38,993 nucleotides of DNA from Cryomorphaceae bacterium (GTDB taxonomy: Bacteria; Bacteroidota; Bacteroidia; Flavobacteriales; Schleiferiaceae), in the NCBI GenBank assembly GCA_024639785.1, contig JAHEGI010000006.1, positions 13,766-52,758 on the forward strand. Reading direction: 5' to 3'. Positions 34,047 to 38,993 of this stretch are shown piece after piece (position 1 is the first letter of the stretch; every line of letters starts with the position of its first letter). A program made the translations under genes and the position numbers. The notes beneath the pieces were generated by a model. It did not search any database. It worked only from the letters and a program-made list of their open reading frames with translations, and was not told where the DNA came from.

Positions 34047-35429
34047 GTGCCCGAAACGATCTCCTTCTTAGCAGCACTCCTTTCCGGATGGTTATTGGTT
34101 CGTCTGATCCTGTGGCGGTCCGAAGAGCTCAGCGCTCTTGCGCGCACGGCGGTAGGCGTCGTTGACGCTCTCCTAAGTTCTCTGCCCGAAGCAGAAAAAC
34201 TGCCACTTGTTGAACGTCAAAACCTTCAATTATTAAAGGCACTTGGCCGATTTTTCCTTCGCATTGGAATGGCCCTCGCTGCAGCCTGGGCAGCCGTTGA
34301 AGCGGGAGATTTATTGGGAGAGCCTCAAGGCCCATGGACGTCTTGGCATTGGGGGGTTTTCTCCTTGGGGGCTACACTTCCCTTCCTCCGACGTTCCAAG
34401 CCTCAAGGCCCATATAGTGCCATTCAGCAGCTCTTTCACCATTTGGTCTTGGACCATCCGAATATAGGCCGCAGGCTTTTCGAGCGAGAGGTCAGGCGCG
34501 TTCTCAAGGGGCAACCCCGCCCCGAACGGCCCTTTTTAATCGTTACGGGTCTGGCCCGTGCGGGCACCACCAGCCTGCTCAACCGCCTCAGTGAAACAGG
34601 ATTATTTGCCTCCTTAAACTACCGCCATATGCCATTTCTCATGGCCCCTGGAACTTGGGCGCGGTGGAACAAGCCAAAGCGGATCGAAGCCAAAGAACGC
34701 AGTCATGGCGACGGCATTGAAGTTAGTTTGGATTCTAACGAAGCTCTCGAGGAGTACTTTTTCTCTGCCTATGATGACAAGGTCCAAAAGGCGAGTTTAA
34801 TGGAATATTCCCTCTCAGAAGAGCGTGCAGTGGACTATGCAAATTATCGTGCCCTGGTGTCTGTGGAGCAGGGCGGACGCGTTTATTTGGCTAAGAATAA
34901 CAATGCACTCTTGCGCTACAGCTCTTTGTCAAAGCATTTTCCGACTATGCGGACGGTGGTTCTATTTCGGCAGCCCATTTTTCATGCAGCGAGCCTGATG
35001 GAGATGCATGAGCATTTCTCCGCGGAGCAGGAAAAAGACCCCTTCTTCCTAACCTACATGAACTGGTTAGGTCACTTTGAATTTGGTCAAAATTGCAAGG
35101 CCTTTTCTTTTGCCGATGGGAGCGGAATGCCAGATAAATTGCCCGTCACTTTGGATGATTGGCTCGAACGCTGGATGGCATATTATGAGCGGGTTCTGGC
35201 CCTCAAAGATGATCAAATGCTTCTGCTATCCTACGACCGCTACTGCAAACAACCTGGCGAGGCGGTGGAGGTGTTGCTGAATGCGGTGGAGCTGCCTAGC
35301 TCAGATTTAGCGCTCGGGGCGCACCAAAACGAACGCCCTGAACCGGAAGGCGCCTCCGAGGAGGTTCTCCGTCGCGCCCTCGCCCTCTACGACCGCTTAC
35401 TCATTCACGAAATGCCCTTAGGGGCTTGA
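34047..35429 (+). CDS. Membrane-anchored sulfotransferase
   Basis: The 460-residue protein contains the PAPS-dependent sulfotransferase core. The 5'-phosphosulfate loop GLARAGTTSLLNRLSETG begins at Gly168, and the 3'-phosphate segment is MRTVVLFRQPIFHAASLMEMH. A late LLSYDRYCKQPGEAVEVLL matches the family's 'Y-E-D-L' helix. Unusually, about 115 N-terminal residues carry two or three hydrophobic stretches (near 5-22, 67-87 and 98-113), so it seems anchored in the inner membrane. The start is GTG 34047, 4 bases after the small membrane gene; no ATG is suitably placed. The second sulfotransferase follows 16 bases later. The acceptor (glycan, lipid or small molecule) is unknown. Confidence 0.82.
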   Translation: MPETISFLAALLSGWLLVRLILWRSEELSALARTAVGVVDALLSSLPEAEKLPLVERQNLQLLKALGRFFLRIGMALAAAWAAVEAGDLLGEPQGPWTSWHWGVFSLGATLPFLRRSKPQGPYSAIQQLFHHLVLDHPNIGRRLFEREVRRVLKGQPRPERPFLIVTGLARAGTTSLLNRLSETGLFASLNYRHMPFLMAPGTWARWNKPKRIEAKERSHGDGIEVSLDSNEALEEYFFSAYDDKVQKASLMEYSLSEERAVDYANYRALVSVEQGGRVYLAKNNNALLRYSSLSKHFPTMRTVVLFRQPIFHAASLMEMHEHFSAEQEKDPFFLTYMNWLGHFEFGQNCKAFSFADGSGMPDKLPVTLDDWLERWMAYYERVLALKDDQMLLLSYDRYCKQPGEAVEVLLNAVELPSSDLALGAHQNERPEPEGASEEVLRRALALYDRLLIHEMPLGA

Positions 35430-35432
35430 CCC

Positions 35433-35440
35433 TATTTTCG
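35433..35440 (+). promoter_or_regulatory. Possible -7-like box (TATTTTCG) before the second sulfotransferase
   Basis: TATTTTCG is one base from TAnnTTTG and ends 5 bases before ATG 35446, the spacing seen at other genes here. No -33 element is placed correctly, so it may be chance. Confidence 0.25.
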
Positions 35441-35445
35441 TCCCT

Positions 35446-36420
35446 ATGCCGCATGCACCCATTTTCATCCTTGGCAGTCACAAGTCTGGTACCAGCTTGT
35501 TGCGCTCCCTTCTGGATGGGCATCCCGAACTCTTCGTCATTCCCTTTGAAACGCATTTTATGGCCTTGCTTGGGCGGTGGATTACCTATTCGTACCGAAA
35601 ACAAGCGCCCGTAGAGGATGCAAATTTTCTGGAGGGACTCGTGGAAATTTTAGAGTCTTATGCGCGTTCAGTGGATCGGCAAGCGGATGTGGTGCTGGGC
35701 GACCGTCTCGACATGGATGCCGTGCGGGCCTTTGTAGGGGAGATGGATGAAGCGGATGACCCAATTCAAGCCCTTACCATACTCAAAGAGCTTTTGCCTC
35801 AAGTGGTGGATGGATTGGAAACGGCGCTCGGAAAGCGTGCTGTTGAAAAATCGGTTGAACATTTAGAAGTCGCGGTTGAGCTGGCACAAGCGTTCCCTAA
35901 AGCCCAGTTTATTCATATTGTGCGGAATCCCTACGCCAACATGGTGGCCCTGCGCAAGTTTAAAGCAAAGGACCAGGGTTACCCGCTGATCAACAAGGTT
36001 TTCAAGTCACTTGAATCAGGATATTATTGGCTCCAGACCAACCAGAAGTTGATTCCTAATTATAAGGTGATTCGCTATGAAGATTTGGCACAGCAGCCGG
36101 AAGTCGAGATGAAGTCAATCGCGGAATTCTTACAGATATCTTTTGACGGCAGCCTTTTGGAGCCTACGCTCATGGGCGACCCTTGGGGAGGTAACAGTGC
36201 ATATGGCAAGTTTAAAGCCATTTCTTCTGAACACTTGAATCGTTGGAAGGAAGAAATCACCCCGTTGGAAGCCAATCTGGTTACCCAGCATTTTGGGCAT
36301 GTCCTGGCGGAACATGGGTATGAAAAAATGCCACTGTTTGCCCGCACTTGGAAGCGAGCCAAAGGGGAACGCCTCAAGCGATACTTTTATAATCGCTTTT
36401 ACCCACTATATCTCAAGTAA
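35446..36420 (+). CDS. Sulfotransferase (PAPS-dependent, soluble)
   Basis: The 324-residue protein is a typical Sulfotransfer-type enzyme. The P-loop IFILGSHKSGTSLLRSLLDG is at the N-terminus (about residues 6-25). The 3'-phosphate-binding AQFIHIVRNPYANMVALRKF is in the middle, and YKVIRYEDLAQQPEVEMKSI follows. It transfers sulfate from PAPS to an unknown acceptor. Unlike its neighbour it lacks membrane segments. The pair shares the family fold but little sequence, so they probably act on different positions or acceptors. No PAPS-synthesis or glycosyltransferase gene is adjacent. Confidence 0.9.
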   Translation: MPHAPIFILGSHKSGTSLLRSLLDGHPELFVIPFETHFMALLGRWITYSYRKQAPVEDANFLEGLVEILESYARSVDRQADVVLGDRLDMDAVRAFVGEMDEADDPIQALTILKELLPQVVDGLETALGKRAVEKSVEHLEVAVELAQAFPKAQFIHIVRNPYANMVALRKFKAKDQGYPLINKVFKSLESGYYWLQTNQKLIPNYKVIRYEDLAQQPEVEMKSIAEFLQISFDGSLLEPTLMGDPWGGNSAYGKFKAISSEHLNRWKEEITPLEANLVTQHFGHVLAEHGYEKMPLFARTWKRAKGERLKRYFYNRFYPLYLK

Positions 36421-36500
36421 AGCGGGCCGCGTTCTGGAAGCCTAGAGCGAACAGAAAAGCGCATGGGAATGAAATCTTTAGGGGTTCAATCCCCAGAAAC

Positions 36501-36860
36501 TTAGTCTTTGCTGTTCAATTTGGCGACTTCTGCTCGCAATGCTTCAATCTCTTTGTTTGCTGTGCTCAAATCAGCTTGCAACGTCAAATTGGCCTCTTGA
36601 AGTTCATCCGCACGACGGCGCTCTTTCTTGGCCATGCTTTGAAACTTTTCCGCTTCTTTTTCAGCGGAATAGATTTCTTTTTGGTCTTTGGACTGAACCA
36701 AAAAACTATAGACTGCGTACAAGGCGACCCCCGCGATGGCTGCGATGCGCAAGCTGCCATTGTAATCTTTCAATGGGCCGACAAAATAGGAGGCGGCAAA
36801 GCCGAGCAGTACGACGCTACCAAAGCCCAATAAAATGCGTTCAATCGTATTTGTGTTCAT
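36501..36860 (-). CDS. Small membrane protein with C-terminal coiled coil
   Basis: I do not recognise a family. The 119-residue protein has two membrane helices (about residues 8-28, ILLGFGSVVLLGFAASYFVG, and 36-55, RIAAIAGVALYAVYSFLV). A charged heptad-like coiled coil (about 60-117: EIYSAEKEAEKFQSMAKKERRRADELQEA... and IEALRAEVAKLNSKD) follows. The topology suggests both ends in the cytosol, with the coil free to oligomerise. It stands alone between the sulfotransferase operon and the sugar transporter. A TACCTTCA sequence lies upstream, but 27 bases from the ATG, so it is weak evidence for a promoter. Confidence 0.75.
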   Translation of the reverse strand: MNTNTIERILLGFGSVVLLGFAASYFVGPLKDYNGSLRIAAIAGVALYAVYSFLVQSKDQKEIYSAEKEAEKFQSMAKKERRRADELQEANLTLQADLSTANKEIEALRAEVAKLNSKD

Positions 36861-36943
36861 AAACTAGAGGAATATCTCCGTTGAAGGTAGTAAAATTGTA
36901 GATGCCGTCTTTGTAGCTTCCACTTCTTTAACATACTATCCCT

Positions 36944-38275
36944 ATGCGAAACGTACAAAAATGGTCCTGGGTGGTTGCCGTCGCAGGATTTCTGTTTGGA
37001 TTTGACACGGTAGTCATCTCAGGGGCCAACGAGCCCATCCGCGAACTCTGGAACACCTCCGCGTGGTTTCATGGCACCTTCATCATGTCCATGGCCCTTT
37101 GGGGTACGGTTTTAGGCTCGCTTTTTGGCGGCAAACCAACGGACATCCTGGGTCGAAAGCCGACGTTGATCTGGATTGGGGTACTTTTTTCGGTCTCTGC
37201 GGTTGGCTCCATGTTAGCTTGGGATCCGTATTCCTTTTCTTTCTTCCGCTTCATCGGTGGGGTGGGCGTCGGGGCTTCTTCGGTAGCGGCACCGGCCTAC
37301 ATTTCGGAGATTTCCAGCGCAGCTTCACGAGGTCGTTTAGTGGCTCTCTACCAATTTAACATTGTCTTCGGCATCCTGATTGCCTTCTTCTCCAACTTCC
37401 TCCTCAGCGGTGTTGGGGGCGAATGGGATTGGCGTTTGATGCTCGGGGTGGAAGCCATTCCCGCCATCGTGTACACGTTCATGGTCCTCACTGTGCCCGA
37501 AAGCCCCCGCTGGCTCGCCGTCAAGAAAGGCGATAGTGCCGCGGCCCAAAAAGTGCTGAACGAACTTTTTGATAATGAGACTGAAGCTGTGGAAACCCTC
37601 AAATCCATCCAAGCCGATGCTGCGGAAACCGCCTCCAAGCCTCGTGTACCTCTGTTCTCGCGCGACTTCCGCTTCCCGCTTCTGCTGGCCTTTTTGTTGG
37701 CGATGTTCAACCAATTGTCGGGCATCAACTTCATCCTCTACTACGCACCTTCCATTTTGGAAAATGCGGGCTTTGCCAGTAGCGAATCCTTGCTTTCCAG
37801 TGTCTCTCTGGGCGGCATCAATCTCCTCTTCACCTTTGTAGGCCTCTACTTCATTGACCGCTTAGGCCGAAAGCAACTGATGTACATCGGCTCCATTGGC
37901 TACATCATCTCGCTTTGTATGGTGGCCTATGCCTTCTACAGCGAAGCAGCTCCCATGTTCACGCTGACCTTCATCTTGATGTTCATCGCTTCGCATGCCA
38001 TGGGCCAAGGAGCGGTCATCTGGGTCTTCATTTCCGAAATCTTCCCCAACTCTGTGCGCGGCGCCGGCCAATCGTGGGGAACGGGAACGCACTGGGTCTT
38101 TGCGGCTCTCATCACCTTGCTAGGCCCTGTGGTCATGGAGGTCTTCCCGGAAGGATGGCCCATCTTTGCCTTCTTTGCGGCCTGCATGGTCCTTCAGTTG
38201 GTCTTCACTCATTGGATGATGCCGGAAACCAAAGGAAAATCTCTGGAAGAACTCCACCACGAGCTCCATAAATGA
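36944..38275 (+). CDS. Sugar-porter MFS transporter (XylE/GLUT-like)
   Basis: The 443-residue inner-membrane protein has twelve hydrophobic helices and the sugar-porter signatures. These are GFDTVVISGANEPIREL in helix 1, the loop 2-3 motif DILGRKP, PESPRWLAV after helix 6, QLSGINFILYYAPSI in helix 7, FIDRLGRKQLM in loop 8-9 and PETKGKSLEEL after helix 12. It probably brings in a monosaccharide or sucrose-type sugar with protons. The next gene is a PfkB sugar kinase that overlaps its stop (ATGA), suggesting uptake followed by phosphorylation. The exact sugar cannot be read; a fructose or related substrate is inferred from the kinase. Confidence 0.93.
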   Translation: MRNVQKWSWVVAVAGFLFGFDTVVISGANEPIRELWNTSAWFHGTFIMSMALWGTVLGSLFGGKPTDILGRKPTLIWIGVLFSVSAVGSMLAWDPYSFSFFRFIGGVGVGASSVAAPAYISEISSAASRGRLVALYQFNIVFGILIAFFSNFLLSGVGGEWDWRLMLGVEAIPAIVYTFMVLTVPESPRWLAVKKGDSAAAQKVLNELFDNETEAVETLKSIQADAAETASKPRVPLFSRDFRFPLLLAFLLAMFNQLSGINFILYYAPSILENAGFASSESLLSSVSLGGINLLFTFVGLYFIDRLGRKQLMYIGSIGYIISLCMVAYAFYSEAAPMFTLTFILMFIASHAMGQGAVIWVFISEIFPNSVRGAGQSWGTGTHWVFAALITLLGPVVMEVFPEGWPIFAFFAACMVLQLVFTHWMMPETKGKSLEELHHELHK

Positions 38276-38993
38276 GCGCATTTCTCTGTTTTGGGGAAGT
38301 TCTCTTTGACGGCCTGCCCACAGGTCCCGTCGTTGGAGGCGCGCCCCTCAATGTCGCCTTACACCTGCACCAGTGGGGCCAGCCCACGCATATCGCTTCA
38401 TGTTTGGGCCCTGACGCACACGCGGAAACGCTACGTGCCTTTTTAAACGAACGCAAGTTTCCATTGATTGGCCTGGCCCAACACGCGAGCTGGCGGACCG
38501 GCTGGGTTGATGTGACGTTGGATGCCAAGGGCAGCCCCTCCTATGACATTTGTGCGCCGGCCGCTTGGGACGGCATTCCTTATGACGCCGCGTTGGCTGG
38601 GCAGGCTGAAATCTTGGTGTTTGGCTCATTGGCGCTGCGGAATGCGGAATCGCGTTTGGCCCTTCATCGCTATCTCAGCGCCTTGCCGCGCCGCGTGATG
38701 GACATCAACCTTCGGGCGCCCTATGTGGACTGGAAGGTGATTGAGCCGCTCATGCGCCAGGTGGAGGTGATCAAGCTCAACCGCGACGAGCTGCACGAAT
38801 GGATGAACTTCCGCGAGCTGAGTGCCTCACAGGACGGCTGTGAAGACCTTGCGCTCTTTGCCGAGCACTTCACCCAGGCGGAACACATCCTCGTCACCGA
38901 CGGGGCTGCTGGGGCCTACCTTCTGGCGGGTGGTAACGTCTGGCACCACCCCATCTTCCCCGTGGACGTGGTCGACACGGTGGGCAGTGGAGA
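38272..38993 (+). CDS. PfkB-family carbohydrate kinase (fructokinase-like), cut by the window end
   Basis: The open frame starts with ATG 38272, overlapping the transporter stop, and runs to the window end (240 complete codons). It opens MSAFLCFGEVLFDGLPTGP and has the substrate-binding GGAPLNVALHLHQWG. It then shows IKLNRDELHEW and HILVTDGAAGAYLLAGG, all typical of PfkB sugar kinases. The last residues, DVVDTVGSG, are the start of the catalytic D-T-x-G-A/S-G-D motif, so the base Asp lies just beyond the window. It probably phosphorylates the sugar brought in by the transporter; fructose is the best guess from overall similarity to fructokinases. Confidence 0.88.
   Translation, partial: MSAFLCFGEVLFDGLPTGPVVGGAPLNVALHLHQWGQPTHIASCLGPDAHAETLRAFLNERKFPLIGLAQHASWRTGWVDVTLDAKGSPSYDICAPAAWDGIPYDAALAGQAEILVFGSLALRNAESRLALHRYLSALPRRVMDINLRAPYVDWKVIEPLMRQVEVIKLNRDELHEWMNFRELSASQDGCEDLALFAEHFTQAEHILVTDGAAGAYLLAGGNVWHHPIFPVDVVDTVGSG

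Noticed and set aside
36481-36494. GGGG-TTCAAT-CCCC, resembling a tRNA T arm
   Set aside because: No acceptor or anticodon arm can be built around it and the loop has 6 bases. It could be a weak terminator for the minus-strand gene at 36501, but the following T run is poor.

Overview
The window looks like a chromosomal segment of a Bacteroidota bacterium, probably in or near the Flavobacteriales. The evidence is the gene order nadK - DUF6089-type outer-membrane protein - uppS - bamA - two ompH/skp - murI, a type IX secretion (T9SS) type-B sorting domain, a very long LepB, a flavobacterial-type CrtD-like carotenoid desaturase, and Bacteroidota-type TAnnTTTG promoter boxes with few Shine-Dalgarno sequences. 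No phage, integrase, transposase, CRISPR array or canonical defence system was seen. Coding density is high and most genes are core functions.

Layout. 1-123: tail of a probable MarR-type regulator. 124-320: first copy of a dispersed intergenic repeat. 319-3072 (-): nfu, gamma-carbonic anhydrase, pgi. 3197-7510 (+): lepB, a secreted unknown coupled to it, and an acyl-CoA carboxylase beta subunit. 7511-7741: second copy of the repeat, with an inverted repeat and an 8-bp tandem array. 7742-9028 (-): nucleotide-sugar dehydrogenase, divergent across a 35-bp palindromic gap from 9064-14297 (+): ABC exporter half, RsmB/NOP RNA methyltransferase, murQ, crtD-like desaturase. 14307-21711 (-): envelope biogenesis cluster (CBS protein, nadK, DUF6089 protein, uppS, bamA, ompH, ompH, murI). 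21760-23273 (+): pdxJ and an alpha/beta hydrolase. 23362-29243 (-): DUF2141 protein, orphan T9SS sorting domain, AsmA-like protein, RluB-type pseudouridine synthase, UPF0102 protein, LD-carboxypeptidase. 29285-31416 (+): metG and tRNA-Arg(CCU). 31595-33672: DUF2200, DoxX, cytochrome-c-like lipoprotein, NTF2-like lipoprotein. 33709-36420 (+): tRNA-Arg(CCG), then a small membrane protein and two sulfotransferases. 36501-38993: coiled-coil membrane protein, sugar-porter MFS transporter and a PfkB sugar kinase cut by the window end.

Functionally the window is dominated by envelope construction and upkeep: undecaprenyl phosphate and D-glutamate supply, outer-membrane protein assembly, signal peptide cleavage, murein recycling (murQ, LD-carboxypeptidase) and carotenoid synthesis. 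I did not find a clear-cut new multi-gene system. The most unusual signals are (i) the two-copy intergenic repeat at 3' ends of convergent genes, (ii) TAnnTTTG-like boxes placed a constant 4-6 nt before many ATGs, suggesting leaderless mRNAs, (iii) a sulfotransferase module with a tiny PGxG membrane protein, (iv) an ABC half-transporter with a degenerate ATP site, and (v) a secreted protein made only of a T9SS sorting domain.
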